Assembly (NCBI GenBank): GCA_003343845.1 | Contig: QAKK01000005.1 | Coordinates: forward strand, 1 to 26,061 | Direction of reading: 5' to 3' | Length of the DNA: 26,061 bases | Source of the DNA: Oscillospiraceae bacterium | Lineage (GTDB): Bacteria > Bacillota > Clostridia > Oscillospirales > CAG-272 | Program-made: the position numbers and the translations under genes | Part shown: in pieces, positions 7,560 through 15,920 of the stretch | Numbering within the stretch: position 1 is the stretch's first letter | How the letters are laid out: every line of letters starts with the position of its first letter | The notes under the pieces: generated by a model | The model's database searches: none | The model's input: only the letters and a program-made list of their open reading frames with translations | Told to the model about the DNA's origin: nothing

Positions 7560-7598
7560 AAAAAGGGTGGATGCGACAGCTTCGCATCCACCCTTTTT
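7560..7598. terminator. Strong bidirectional terminator between convergent operons
   Basis: A perfect 17-bp stem (AAAAAGGGTGGATGCGA at 7560-7576 with its complement at 7582-7598) closes a 5-base loop, with A and T runs on the flanks. It serves the hydrolase operon from the left and the deformylase operon from the right. Confidence 0.9.
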
Positions 7599-7615
7599 CG
7601 CTCCCACAAAAGCCC

Positions 7616-7656
7616 GCGCGCCTTGCGCGCTAGGCGTTGACAGATCATAAATCTGT
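7616..7656. repeat. Tandem short palindromes
   Basis: GCGCGC-CTT-GCGCGC (7616-7630) and ACAGAT-CATAA-ATCTGT (7640-7656) are two more perfect palindromes. With the two hairpins to the left they make a chain of four between convergent genes. The remaining bases to 7722 show no gene. Confidence 0.6.
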
Positions 7657-7722
7657 TGCCTTGCCATGGGAGGGCTGCGACTACTTGGGTCATAAACGGC
7701 GCTTTCAGCTTATACGCAGCGT

Positions 7723-8148
7723 TCAGATCAGCACACCGCTGCAATGGTCGATCTCATGCTGGATGATCTGCGCGGTAAAGCCGGTGTAGGTCTTGATGCG
7801 CGTCTGCATGTCCGGCGTGGTGTAGCGTACCTTAACGGTCTGATAGCGACGGCATTTTCGCGGCGCACCGAGCAGCGACAGGCAGCCCTCCTCGGTTTGA
7901 TAAGCGCCGTCCGCACGCAGGATCTCCGGGTTGAACATGACGGTGTAAACCGGGCGTTTGCCGCTTTCGTCCAGAAAGGCGATGATCCGTTTGCGGACAC
8001 CGATCATATTTGCCGCCATGCCGACGCAGGTGTCGGCATGCGCCATCAGCGTGTCCAACAGATCCTTTGCGGTATCGCGGTCCTCCGCGGTGGCATCCGC
8101 CGATTTTGCGGCGAGAAACAGCGGGTCGTGCCAAAGTTCTTTAACCAT
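7723..8148 (-). CDS. def: Peptide deformylase, short clostridial type
   Basis: Peptide deformylase removes the N-formyl group from new proteins using a metal ion. Motif II EEGCLS (Cys89) and motif III QHEIDH (His131, Glu132, His135) give the complete metal site. Motif I reads CVGMAANM (41-48), where the family normally ends in Gln, the residue that stabilises the transition state; here that position is Met. At 141 aa it stops soon after the HEIDH helix, as in short clostridial members. I start at the ATG at 8148 (MVKELWHDP); the upstream in-frame extension is Cys/Arg-rich and comes from the overlapping SDR gene. The start overlaps the SDR stop by 8 bases. It may be a secondary deformylase. 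Confidence 0.88.
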   Translation of the reverse strand: MVKELWHDPLFLAAKSADATAEDRDTAKDLLDTLMAHADTCVGMAANMIGVRKRIIAFLDESGKRPVYTVMFNPEILRADGAYQTEEGCLSLLGAPRKCRRYQTVKVRYTTPDMQTRIKTYTGFTAQIIQHEIDHCSGVLI

Positions 8149-8956
8149 GCTTGTCCGCCTTCTCCCGCAGCACCAGGCGGATCGCCCACAGCTGCATCCG
8201 CTTCGGCAGCAGGTTGAGCAGCCGGAGCAGCGGGTTGCGGTTGATTGCATAGGCAAATGCGGGGCGCTTTGCACCGAGAATGTGCAGAACCTTTTTTGCG
8301 ATCCGCTCGGGCGGAACGCTCTTTGCCTCTACGCTGTCGACGATCCGGCGAAAACGGGCGGCATTGCAGCGGTAGAGCGCGGTCTTCGCGCAGAACGCCG
8401 TCAACGCGTCGGTGGACGCGCCGAGCATGCCGGTGCTGACCGCGCCCGCACGCAGAACCGATACCGAAATGCCGAGCAGCTGCAGCTCCATGCCGAGCGC
8501 GAAGGCGTAACGGTCGAGCGCGCATTTGGTCACGCCGTACAGCCCGGTGAAGGGCAGCGGATCAAGCGGCGCGAGTTCGCTTGTGGTGATGAGGATCCGG
8601 CTGCCGCGCCCGAGCAGGGGGAAGAAGAGCCGGTTGACCGTAAACGCGCCGCCGAGATTGATGCGGAAGCTCTCTTCAAACCGCGCAGGCTCAATCTCGA
8701 TGAGCGAATCCAGCATGTAAATGCCTGCAAAATGGACAATGGCAAGCAGTCTGTCCGTGACGGCGCGCACGGCGGCGACCGCCGAGGCGACGCTTGCGGC
8801 ATCGGTCAGATCCGCCTTGATGGGGATCACGCCCGCGTCGCCGCTCGGTTCGACCTTGCGGTCAAGCGCAAAAATCCCGTATCCGCGCGCGCGGAGCGCC
8901 TGTACCGCCGCGCGCCCCATGCCGCCGTACGCACCTGTGATCAGAATATATTCCAT
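8141..8956 (-). CDS. SDR family NAD(P)-dependent oxidoreductase
   Basis: This 271-aa classical short-chain dehydrogenase has the nucleotide-binding TGAYGGMG (7-14), an acidic DLTD after strand 3 (49-52), Asn100, catalytic Ser126 and Y140-x3-K144. The HFAG at 75-78 stands where NNAG is usual. The substrate is unknown. The C-terminal 40 residues are basic and hydrophobic (LLRLLNLLPKRMQLWAIRL) and may touch the membrane. I start at the ATG at 8956 (MEYILITG); the extra in-frame sequence upstream runs across the promoter. It is co-transcribed with the overlapping deformylase gene. Confidence 0.9.
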   Translation of the reverse strand: MEYILITGAYGGMGRAAVQALRARGYGIFALDRKVEPSGDAGVIPIKADLTDAASVASAVAAVRAVTDRLLAIVHFAGIYMLDSLIEIEPARFEESFRINLGGAFTVNRLFFPLLGRGSRILITTSELAPLDPLPFTGLYGVTKCALDRYAFALGMELQLLGISVSVLRAGAVSTGMLGASTDALTAFCAKTALYRCNAARFRRIVDSVEAKSVPPERIAKKVLHILGAKRPAFAYAINRNPLLRLLNLLPKRMQLWAIRLVLREKADKHG

Positions 8957-8984
8957 CGTTTTCCCGCCTTGTTTTGTTGCTTTC

Positions 8985-9013
8985 AGTATACTACATCCGG
9001 GCGCGCAGCGCAA
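8985..9013 (-). promoter_or_regulatory. Promoter of the SDR/deformylase pair
   Basis: Leftward TTGCGC (9008-9013), a 17-base spacer and TATACT (8985-8990). It starts transcription a short way upstream of the SDR start codon. Confidence 0.7.
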
Positions 9014-9048
9014 CCCGAAAAGAAAAGAAACAACCGCCCGGCGGAATC

Positions 9049-9077
9049 TTGACGCTCTCAACCGGATATGCTATACT
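9049..9077 (+). promoter_or_regulatory. Promoter of the flotillin gene
   Basis: TTGACG (9049-9054), a 17-base spacer and TATACT (9072-9077). It is divergent from the SDR promoter with about 35 bases between their -35 boxes, and leaves a leader of about 120 bases before the flotillin ATG. Confidence 0.8.
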
Positions 9078-9202
9078 GTATGCAGGATGTGCATTTTTTT
9101 GCAGATCACCTGCGAAAATCCGTGCAGCCCCGCGTTACACAGGCAGAAACCCGCAAAAAATGCCGCTGTACGGGCGGCAGAACGACGGAAAAGGAGAAAA
9201 AT

Positions 9203-10696
9203 ATGAACTTTTTGGTACAGGCAGCCCCCGCTCTGATCACGGCGGCAATCGTCATCGTTGTGTTCTTTCTGCTCGGCTATGTCAAGGCGCCGCCGGACGT
9301 AGCCTACATCATCTCGGGTCTGCGCCGCCACCCGAAGGTGCTGATCGGTCGTGCAGGCGTGAAGATTCCGTTCTTTGAACGCGTGGATAAGCTGATCGTG
9401 CGTCAGATCTCGATCGACATCAAGTCCGAGGGCTACATCCCCACGCAGGACTTTATCGGCGTGGATGTGGACGCGGTTGCCAAGGTGCGCGTCATGACCG
9501 ACCCGGAGGGCATTCAGCTCGCGATGAAGAACTTCCTCAACATGACCGAGGAGGATTTCAACCGTGCGATCGTGGATTCATTGCAGGGTAACATGCGTGA
9601 GATCATCGGTACGATCACGCTGAAGGAAATCTGCAACGACCGCAAGAAATTCGGTGATGAAGTGCAGGCGAAGGCGCAGACCGACATGAACGCGCTGGGC
9701 ATTCAGATCATCTCCTGCAACATTCAGCGCGTCACCGACGAGAACAGCCTGATCAACTCGCTCGGTCAGGACAACATGAGCAAGATCCAGAAGGACGCCG
9801 CCATTGCCAAGGCAGAGGCGGAGAGGGATGTTGCCATCGCACAGGCGCAGGCAGCGAAAGCCTCCAATGACGCACAGGTCGAGGCAGATATGCAGATCGC
9901 GCAGAAGCAGAACGATCTTGCGATCAAGCAGTCCGAGCTGAAGGTGCAGGAAGACACCAAGAAGGCGGAGGCGGACGCCGCCTATAAGATTCAGGCGCAG
10001 GAACAGCAGCGCGCCATCGAGACCGCAACCGTCAATGCGCAGATCGCTAAGGCGGAGCGCGAGACCGAGCTGAAGGGACGCGAGGTCGAGGTCAAGAAGT
10101 CCGTCCTCGATGCGGAGATCCGCGCACAGGCGGACGCCGAGCGCTATCGCGCCGAACAGGAGGCAGAGGCAGACCTCTACAAGCGTCAGAAGGACGCGGA
10201 AGCGCGCCTCTTTGAGCAGCAGAAGGCAGCTGAGGCAAAGCGCGCCGAGGCGGAAGCCATCCGTTACATGAAGGAGCAGGAGGCAGCCGGTATCGCCGCT
10301 GTCGGTAAGGCGGAGGCGGAAGCCATCGAGGCAAAAGCCATCGCAGAGGCACAGGGTATCGACAAGAAGGCAGAGGCAATGAAGAAGTACGGCGAAGCAG
10401 CCATCGTCGAGATGGTCATGGGCGCGCTGCCCGAGATCGCCAAGAACGTTGCCGAGCCGCTCTCCAAGGTCGACAAGATCACGATGTACGGCGAGGGCAA
10501 CAGTGCAAAGCTGCTCGGCGACATCATCAACGGCACCACGCAGGTCACCGAGGGGCTGACTGCCGGTATGGGCATCGACATCAAATCGCTGATCGCCGGT
10601 GCGCTCGGCGCAAAGCTGGTGACCAAGAACAGCGACACCACCGTTGTTGTGCAGAGCCCGGATGCACCCGCACACGAAGAAACGCCCGAGGCATAA
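9203..10696 (+). CDS. floT: Flotillin family protein, FloT/YuaG type
   Basis: This 497-aa membrane scaffold protein has one N-terminal membrane helix (about residues 9-26), an SPFH domain (about 28-200) and a long Ala/Glu/Lys-rich coiled coil (about 195-405). The C-terminal region includes KYGEAAIVEMVMGALPEIA and LSKVDKITMYG, closely like B. subtilis FloT (YuaG). Flotillins oligomerise in membrane microdomains and influence membrane fluidity and signalling. I start at the ATG at 9203, which follows AAGGAG; upstream in-frame codons are leader. No NfeD-family partner gene, usual beside floT, lies next to it. It has its own promoter and terminator, so it is probably monocistronic. Confidence 0.92.
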   Translation: MNFLVQAAPALITAAIVIVVFFLLGYVKAPPDVAYIISGLRRHPKVLIGRAGVKIPFFERVDKLIVRQISIDIKSEGYIPTQDFIGVDVDAVAKVRVMTDPEGIQLAMKNFLNMTEEDFNRAIVDSLQGNMREIIGTITLKEICNDRKKFGDEVQAKAQTDMNALGIQIISCNIQRVTDENSLINSLGQDNMSKIQKDAAIAKAEAERDVAIAQAQAAKASNDAQVEADMQIAQKQNDLAIKQSELKVQEDTKKAEADAAYKIQAQEQQRAIETATVNAQIAKAERETELKGREVEVKKSVLDAEIRAQADAERYRAEQEAEADLYKRQKDAEARLFEQQKAAEAKRAEAEAIRYMKEQEAAGIAAVGKAEAEAIEAKAIAEAQGIDKKAEAMKKYGEAAIVEMVMGALPEIAKNVAEPLSKVDKITMYGEGNSAKLLGDIINGTTQVTEGLTAGMGIDIKSLIAGALGAKLVTKNSDTTVVVQSPDAPAHEETPEA

Positions 10697-10708
10697 CGAA
10701 TAATAAAC

Positions 10709-10745
10709 AAAAAAGCGGTACACCGCGCGGTGTGCCGCTTTTTCT
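10709..10745 (+). terminator. Terminator after flotillin
   Basis: A 14-bp stem (10711-10724 with 10729-10742, one G-T pair) closes a GCGC loop and runs into T5. Confidence 0.9.
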
Positions 10746-10753
10746 GTTGCGGC

Positions 10754-10782
10754 TTGACGGCTCGCCGCCTTTATGGTATAAT
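10754..10782 (+). promoter_or_regulatory. Promoter of the CmpB-like gene
   Basis: TTGACG (10754-10759), a 17-base spacer and a perfect TATAAT (10777-10782). Confidence 0.85.
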
Positions 10783-10828
10783 CCTGTCGAGCCTTGCGCA
10801 AACTTGAGCGTGCAGAGTAGGGGGCTTT

Positions 10829-11500
10829 ATGAAAAGAAACGGAAAACCGAAAATCGAATACTCGACCCTGTTTTGGCTGTTCTTCTTCGGCAGTGTGACC
10901 GGTTTTGTGCTGGAGGGGATCTGGCGCATCATTCTCCTCGGACACTGGGAGAACCATGCGGCAACCGTGTGGGGACCGTTCTGCCTTGTGTACGGTGTCG
11001 GCGCGGTGGTCATTTATGTTGTGACCTATGCGATCGCGGAAAAGAGCTTTTTCGTGCAGTTTTTGGTGTTTGCGGCGGCAGGCAGCGCCGTGGAGTATGT
11101 CGCAAGCTACCTGCAGGAGCTGATCTTCGGCTCGCGGTCCTGGGATTACAGCGGCGACCCGTTCAACCTGAACGGGCGCATCACGCTGCATATGACGGCG
11201 ATCTGGGGTTTGCTCGGCGTGGCGTTTGCCAAGCTCGCATTCCCGCTCATCGAGAAGGCGCGGCAGCGCCCCGAGAAAAAGTTCGGGCGGCTTGCCTGCG
11301 TGGCGCTTTCCGCTTATATGGCGATCAATCTGCTGGTCACGGGCGCGTCGGTCTATCGCTGGTCGGAACGGATCCACGGCATCGCACCGCAGAGCCGCAC
11401 CGAGCGCCTGCTGGATCAGTACTTCGACGATGACCGTATGATGCGGGTGTTCAGCGACATGGTGTTTGATCCTTCGCTGGGAACGAGTACAGAAGAATAA
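10829..11500 (+). CDS. Putative ABC transporter permease-like membrane protein (CmpB/PF06541 type)
   Basis: This 223-aa membrane protein has about five hydrophobic segments. Family features I recognise are the N-terminal FGSVTGFVLEGIWRII, VWGPFCLVYGVGAV, the SAVEYVASYLQELIFG segment, and the RSWDYSGDPFNLNGRITL stretch characteristic of PF06541 (putative ABC-transporter type IV). The role of the family is not established, and no ATPase gene is nearby. The C-terminal 40 residues are soluble and acidic. The ATG follows a purine-rich GTAGGGGG. Own promoter and terminator make it monocistronic. Confidence 0.82.
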   Translation: MKRNGKPKIEYSTLFWLFFFGSVTGFVLEGIWRIILLGHWENHAATVWGPFCLVYGVGAVVIYVVTYAIAEKSFFVQFLVFAAAGSAVEYVASYLQELIFGSRSWDYSGDPFNLNGRITLHMTAIWGLLGVAFAKLAFPLIEKARQRPEKKFGRLACVALSAYMAINLLVTGASVYRWSERIHGIAPQSRTERLLDQYFDDDRMMRVFSDMVFDPSLGTSTEE

Positions 11501-11503
11501 AGG

Positions 11504-11535
11504 AAAACGCCGCGCGTTATGCACGGCGTTTTTTT
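11504..11535 (+). terminator. Terminator after the CmpB-like gene
   Basis: The stem AAACGCCG (11505-11512) pairs with CGGCGTT and is followed by a run of seven T. A second T-rich patch follows at about 11549. Bases 11536-11626 show no gene. Confidence 0.85.
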
Positions 11536-11626
11536 AAGCAGAACGGTGTTTTTTTTAACAATTCTGTGCAAACCGCCGATATTTTGAAAAATGGCTTGAA
11601 ATTCGGAATTTCCGGCGCTTGTCACC

Positions 11627-11655
11627 TTGAATTTCACAAAGGAATACGGTATAAT
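11627..11655 (+). promoter_or_regulatory. Promoter of the apbE-rnf operon
   Basis: TTGAAT (11627-11632), a 17-base spacer and TATAAT (11650-11655), 38 bases before the apbE start codon. It appears to drive all nine genes to 18611; I saw no internal terminator. Confidence 0.85.
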
Positions 11656-11692
11656 GGTTTGGAAATAAACAAAACGGAGAGGCGGTGCGGCG

Positions 11693-12667
11693 ATGCAGAA
11701 AAAGCGGAACATGCTCGTCGCTCTGTTTGCGACGGTGCTTGCCGCCGTTTTGTTTGTCGGCTGGCTGCACACCGATTTCAAAGCAGTTGCGAAAAGCGGC
11801 TTTGCCATGGGCACGGTCGTCACTGCAAAGTTGTACGGCGGGAGTGAGGACGATGCCGCTGCCGTCCTGGCATCGGTCACGGCGCTGGAAAACGAGATCT
11901 CGCGGAACATCGACACTACCGCCGTCTCGGTGCTGAACCGCACGGGGCGCGCCGAAAGCGAAGTACTTGCCGATGCCGTCACTGCGTGCCGCGCGGTTTC
12001 TGCGGCGTCGGACGGCGCGTTTGACATCACGGTCGGTGCGCTCACAAAACTGTGGGATTTTGACGGCGGCGGCGTGCTGCCGGATGCGGGCGAGATCGAA
12101 AGTGCCCTTTCTTCCGTAGATTACAACCGGATCACAGTGGACGGCGATACCATCACCGCCGACGCAGGGACGCAGATCGACCTCGGCGCGGTCGGCAAGG
12201 GCGCGGCGTGCGACGCGGTGCGCGATGTGCTGGCGGCACGCGGTGTCAGCGGCGCAGTCGTCTCGGTCGGCGGCAGCGTGCTTGCCTTTGGCAGGCGCAA
12301 TGCCGCAGGGGACAAGTGGCGCATTGCCGTGCGCCATCCCCGAGATGCGGACAGCTATCTCGGCGTGATCACGCTTGCGGAGGGCTGCGTCTCCACCTCG
12401 GGCGACTACGAAAAGTATTTTGAAAAAGACGGCGTGCGCTACCATCATCTGCTCGATCCCGCCACGGGCTATCCGGCGAAGAGTGATCTTGTATCGGTGA
12501 CGGTGGTCTGCAAGAGCGGACTGCTCAGCGACGCGCTGTCCACCGCTTGCTTTGTGCTCGGCGAGGCACGGGGCAGGGCGCTTGCCCTTGCGTTCGGCGC
12601 GGGGGCGGTCTTCGTTCGGACGGATGGCACGGTCATGACCGTCGGCGATGTGGTGTTTTCACAATGA
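11693..12667 (+). CDS. apbE: FAD:protein FMN transferase
   Basis: This 324-aa flavin transferase moves FMN from FAD onto a threonine of target proteins, here most likely RnfD and RnfG encoded downstream. An N-terminal membrane helix (about 7-24) without a lipobox Cys anchors it outside the cytoplasm, where RnfG also lies. Motifs: FAMGTVVTAKLYG (37-49), DLGAVGKGAACDAV (163-176), SVGGSVLAFG (191-200), HHLLDPATGYPAKS (251-264) and the metal-binding Asp280 in LLSDALSTA. GGAGAGGCGG precedes the ATG. The stop overlaps the next start (ATGA). Confidence 0.96.
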   Translation: MQKKRNMLVALFATVLAAVLFVGWLHTDFKAVAKSGFAMGTVVTAKLYGGSEDDAAAVLASVTALENEISRNIDTTAVSVLNRTGRAESEVLADAVTACRAVSAASDGAFDITVGALTKLWDFDGGGVLPDAGEIESALSSVDYNRITVDGDTITADAGTQIDLGAVGKGAACDAVRDVLAARGVSGAVVSVGGSVLAFGRRNAAGDKWRIAVRHPRDADSYLGVITLAEGCVSTSGDYEKYFEKDGVRYHHLLDPATGYPAKSDLVSVTVVCKSGLLSDALSTACFVLGEARGRALALAFGAGAVFVRTDGTVMTVGDVVFSQ

Positions 12668-13041
12668 CGGCGGGGAAGAGACGGATCGGGTTTTGCCGTG
12701 GCGACGTGCTTGTCCTGTGCCTGATCCTTGTACTGTCGGCGGCGCTTTTTCTGCTCGACCTGCCGCGTGGGGATACGGTGTATGCCGTGATCTGCGCGGA
12801 CGGCGCGGTTGTGCAGCGGATCGACCTTTCCGCTGTGGATGCGCCGTATACCTGCACGGTCGGCGGCTGCACGCTTGCCGTGCGCCGCGGGGCAATCGCT
12901 TTTGCCGAGGCGGACTGCCCGGATAAGCTCTGCGTTCGCCGCGGCGAAATGACGCGCGCAGGCGACTGCATGGCGTGCGTGCCGATGCGTGTGGCTGTCT
13001 ATTTGAGCGGCAGCGGCGGTGCGGATGCTGTGACCGGGTGA
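12664..13041 (+). CDS. NusG domain II-containing membrane protein
   Basis: This 125-aa protein has one N-terminal membrane helix (about 13-33) and an extracytoplasmic NusG_II (PF07009) domain. It has the family pattern CPDKLC (85-90) followed by CMACVPMRV (102-110), plus Cys64 and Cys69. Proteins like this accompany apbE and rnf genes in Clostridia; the exact role is unknown, but the conserved Cys pairs suggest a redox or flavinylation accessory function (inference). The ATG overlaps the apbE stop by four bases. Confidence 0.88.
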   Translation: MTAGKRRIGFCRGDVLVLCLILVLSAALFLLDLPRGDTVYAVICADGAVVQRIDLSAVDAPYTCTVGGCTLAVRRGAIAFAEADCPDKLCVRRGEMTRAGDCMACVPMRVAVYLSGSGGADAVTG

Positions 13042-13048
13042 GGTGCCT

Positions 13049-13600
13049 ATGAAACAGAGAAAACTTTCGCGCGGCGCGCGCAGCATTGCCGTCTTCGGGC
13101 TGCTCGGCGCGCTGGCGGTGGTGATTGCCGCGTTTGAATCCGCGCTCCTGCCTGCGCTGCCGTTTTTGCCGCCGGGGGCAAAGCCGGGGCTTTCCAACAT
13201 TGTCACGACCTTTGCCGTCTCGGCGTTCTCGCTCGGCGGCGGCGTGTATGTCACGCTGTGCAAGGCGGCGTTTGCATGGCTTACGCGCGGCGGCACGGCG
13301 GCGCTTATGAGCCTTGCGGGCGGGCTGCTTTCCACGCTTGCACTGTGGCTGCTGTTGCGCGCGCCGCGGCGGATGAGCTACATCGGCGTGAGCCTGATCG
13401 CCGCTGTCTGCCACAATGTGGGGCAGCTTGCCGCGGCAGCCGCGCTCTCCGGCACACCCGCATTGTTTCACTACGGCAAGTATCTTCTGCTGCTTGCCGC
13501 GCTTACCGGTTTTGTGACCGGCGTGATTCTGAATATCGTGATGCCGCGCATTGCCGCGGTGTTTGATTTGTATTTTCGAGGAAAGGATGCACATCCATGA
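13049..13600 (+). CDS. Gx transporter family / heptaprenyl diphosphate synthase component I-like membrane protein
   Basis: This 183-aa membrane protein has about five helices and the family segment PPGAKPGLSNIVT (41-53), assigned to PF07456. Despite the heptaprenyl diphosphate synthase label, members next to apbE and rnf genes look like small ECF-type substrate-binding membrane proteins; the function is unproven. GAGGTG sits just upstream of the ATG at 13049; a GTG six bases earlier is a weaker choice. The stop overlaps the rnfC start (ATGA). Confidence 0.85.
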   Translation: MKQRKLSRGARSIAVFGLLGALAVVIAAFESALLPALPFLPPGAKPGLSNIVTTFAVSAFSLGGGVYVTLCKAAFAWLTRGGTAALMSLAGGLLSTLALWLLLRAPRRMSYIGVSLIAAVCHNVGQLAAAAALSGTPALFHYGKYLLLLAALTGFVTGVILNIVMPRIAAVFDLYFRGKDAHP

Positions 13601-14943
13601 ACAAAGAAACAGGCATTCTTCATGCTGTTGCGCGCGGGCGCGGCGGCGTCCGCGTACCCCACCGCAAGAACACGGCGGAGATGTCGGTCGTGCGGATGCC
13701 CGCACCGGAAACGGTAGTGCTCCCGATGCAGCAGCATATAGGCGCGCCCTGCACCCCGACCGTCAAGGTCGGTGACAGCGTGGCGGTCGGACAGGTCATC
13801 GGCGACAGTGACAAATTCGTCAGCGCGCCGATCCATGCCAGTATCTCCGGTACGGTCACGGCAGTCGGCGATGTCCGGCTGGCAAACGGGCTTGTGACAA
13901 AAGGCGTGACTATTAAATCCGACGGCGAGATGCGGCTCTTTGACGGGCTGACGCCGCCTGCGGTCAACTCCAAGGAGGAGCTGATCGCCGCAGTGCGCGC
14001 ATCGGGTCTGGTCGGTCTCGGCGGCGCGGGTTTCCCCTGCCACGTCAAGCTGACCGTGCCGCCGGATAAGCAGGTCGATACGCTGATCGTCAACGCTGCG
14101 GAATGTGAGCCGTATATCACCGTGGACTACCGCGAGTGCATCGAGCATGCCTATGACATTCTCGGCGGCATCAACGTTTTGAAAAAGTATTTCGGCTTCT
14201 CCCGCGTCATCATCGCGGTGGAGGATAACAAGCCGGAGGCGATCAAAAAACTCAGCGCCATCGCCGACGAGGATCTGGACGCGGGCAATATCGTGCGCGT
14301 GATGACGCTGCGTTCCCGCTATCCGCAGGGCGCGGAGAAAATGATGGTGCTGTCCGCCACGGGCAGGCGCGTTCCGCCCGGCAAGCTGCCGGCGGATGTC
14401 GGCTGCATCGTGATGAACGTCGCCTCGGTCGCGTTCATTTCGCGCTATCTCAAGACCGGCAAGCCGCTGGTCAGCCGCTCGGTCACGGTGGACGGCACGG
14501 CGATTGCCGAGCCGAAGAATCTGCGCGTGCCGATCGGCACGTCGCTCTCGGATATCGTGGATTTCTGCGGCGGCTTTAAGACAGAGCCGCGCAAGATCAT
14601 CTCGGGCGGTCCGATGATGGGCATTGCCGTCTGCGGCACCGATGCGCCGTTCTGCAAGCAGAATAACGCGCTGCTTGCCTTTGCGGACGAGCATGACATG
14701 GAGAAGACCGTGCGCGACTGCATCCGCTGCGGTCGCTGCGTCGAGGTCTGCCCAATGAGCCTGATGCCCACGCTGATCGAACGCTACTCGCGCGTCAAGG
14801 ACACCGACGCACTCGCGAAAATGAACGTCATGACCTGCATGGAATGCGGCTCCTGCGCATTCGCCTGTCCGTCGGGTCGCCCGCTGGTGCAGTATATGCG
14901 CCTCGGCAAACAGATTCTGAAAGAAGGAGGGAACAGGGGATGA
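13597..14943 (+). CDS. rnfC: Rnf electron transport complex subunit C
   Basis: RnfC is the peripheral NADH/NAD+-handling subunit of the ferredoxin:NAD+ oxidoreductase. The 448-aa product has the Gly-rich GLVGLGGAGFPCHVKL loop (137-152) for FMN and NAD binding and a SLBB-like region. Two [4Fe-4S] motifs follow, CIRCGRCVEVCP (375-386) and CMECGSCAFACP (414-425). The length is typical of clostridial RnfC without the long Ala-rich tail of gammaproteobacteria. It starts the six-gene CDGEAB order, and both ends overlap neighbours by ATGA. Confidence 0.97.
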   Translation: MNKETGILHAVARGRGGVRVPHRKNTAEMSVVRMPAPETVVLPMQQHIGAPCTPTVKVGDSVAVGQVIGDSDKFVSAPIHASISGTVTAVGDVRLANGLVTKGVTIKSDGEMRLFDGLTPPAVNSKEELIAAVRASGLVGLGGAGFPCHVKLTVPPDKQVDTLIVNAAECEPYITVDYRECIEHAYDILGGINVLKKYFGFSRVIIAVEDNKPEAIKKLSAIADEDLDAGNIVRVMTLRSRYPQGAEKMMVLSATGRRVPPGKLPADVGCIVMNVASVAFISRYLKTGKPLVSRSVTVDGTAIAEPKNLRVPIGTSLSDIVDFCGGFKTEPRKIISGGPMMGIAVCGTDAPFCKQNNALLAFADEHDMEKTVRDCIRCGRCVEVCPMSLMPTLIERYSRVKDTDALAKMNVMTCMECGSCAFACPSGRPLVQYMRLGKQILKEGGNRG

Positions 14944-15920
14944 AAAAACTGCTTGTCAGCGCGTCGCCGCATATTCACAGCCCGGAGACCACAACCGGCG
15001 TGATGGGCGACGTGATCATTTCGCTGCTGCCCGCCCTTGTGATGGCGGTGGTCTGGTTCGGCAGCCGCGCGCTCGTGCTCACGGCGGTCTGCATCGGCAC
15101 GGCAGTGCTTGCCGAGTGGGTCTTCCGCCGCGTGATGAAGCGCCCGAACACCCTCGGCGACCTCAGCGCGGTCGTCACCGGTCTCATCCTCGCGCTCAAC
15201 CTGCCCGCCACGCTCCCGCTGTGGATGGCGGCGATCGGCAGCATCGTCGCCATCGTCGTCGTCAAGCAGATGTTCGGCGGCATCGGACAGAATTTCGTCA
15301 ATCCCGCCATGACGGCGCGTATCATTTTAATGGTCTCGTTCCCCACGGCGATGGCGCGCTGGACAGCGCCGCTTGCGAGCGCATGGAGCGCGGACGCTGT
15401 CACCACGGCGACGCCGATGGCGTCCCTCGCCGCCTCGTCTGGCGGCAATCTGTCCGCCGATCTGCCCTCGCTCTGGCAGATGCTCGTCGGTTATCACGGC
15501 GGCTCGATGGGTGAGGTCTGCGCGCTGGCGCTGCTCGTCGGCGGGTTGTATCTCATCATCCGCCGCGTGATCTCCCCGATCATTCCGGCAGCCTACATCG
15601 GCACGGTTGCCGTCTGGATGCTGCTCGCAGGACACGGCGACCTCCGCTTTGTCGCCTATGAGCTGCTCGGCGGCGGTCTCCTGCTCGGCGCCTTCTTCAT
15701 GGCGACCGACTATGCCACCTCGCCGATTACCGCGAAGGGCAAGTGGATCTTCGGCATCGGCTGCGGTATTATCACCTCGGTCATCCGCTTGTACGGCTCG
15801 CTGCCCGAGGGCGTGTCCTTCTCGATCATCCTGATGAACATCCTCGTCCCGCACATCGAGCGGCTGACCCTGCCGCGCGCCTTCGGTGCGGAAAAGGAAA
15901 AGAAGGAGGCGACGAAATGA
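14940..15920 (+). CDS. rnfD: Rnf complex subunit D (membrane flavoprotein)
   Basis: This 326-aa integral membrane subunit, homologous to NqrB, carries covalently bound FMN. The ApbE target motif D-x-x-T-x-A-T is visible as DAVTTAT (152-158), making Thr158 the probable FMN attachment site. Other family stretches are GLILALNLP (81-89) and GGIGQNFVNPAMTAR (113-127). I start at the ATG overlapping the rnfC stop, preceded by AAGGAGG; the in-frame sequence further upstream is rnfC. Confidence 0.97.
   Translation: MKKLLVSASPHIHSPETTTGVMGDVIISLLPALVMAVVWFGSRALVLTAVCIGTAVLAEWVFRRVMKRPNTLGDLSAVVTGLILALNLPATLPLWMAAIGSIVAIVVVKQMFGGIGQNFVNPAMTARIILMVSFPTAMARWTAPLASAWSADAVTTATPMASLAASSGGNLSADLPSLWQMLVGYHGGSMGEVCALALLVGGLYLIIRRVISPIIPAAYIGTVAVWMLLAGHGDLRFVAYELLGGGLLLGAFFMATDYATSPITAKGKWIFGIGCGIITSVIRLYGSLPEGVSFSIILMNILVPHIERLTLPRAFGAEKEKKEATK

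Noticed and set aside
9068..9202. N-terminal extension of flotillin
   Set aside because: It would start within the -10 region of the promoter; the ATG at 9203 has AAGGAG and gives the normal membrane-helix start.
9578..11524. Leftward open frame of 648 codons across flotillin and the CmpB-like gene
   Set aside because: It is antisense to two well-supported genes and crosses a terminator and a promoter; its Leu/Arg/Cys-rich product has no domain.
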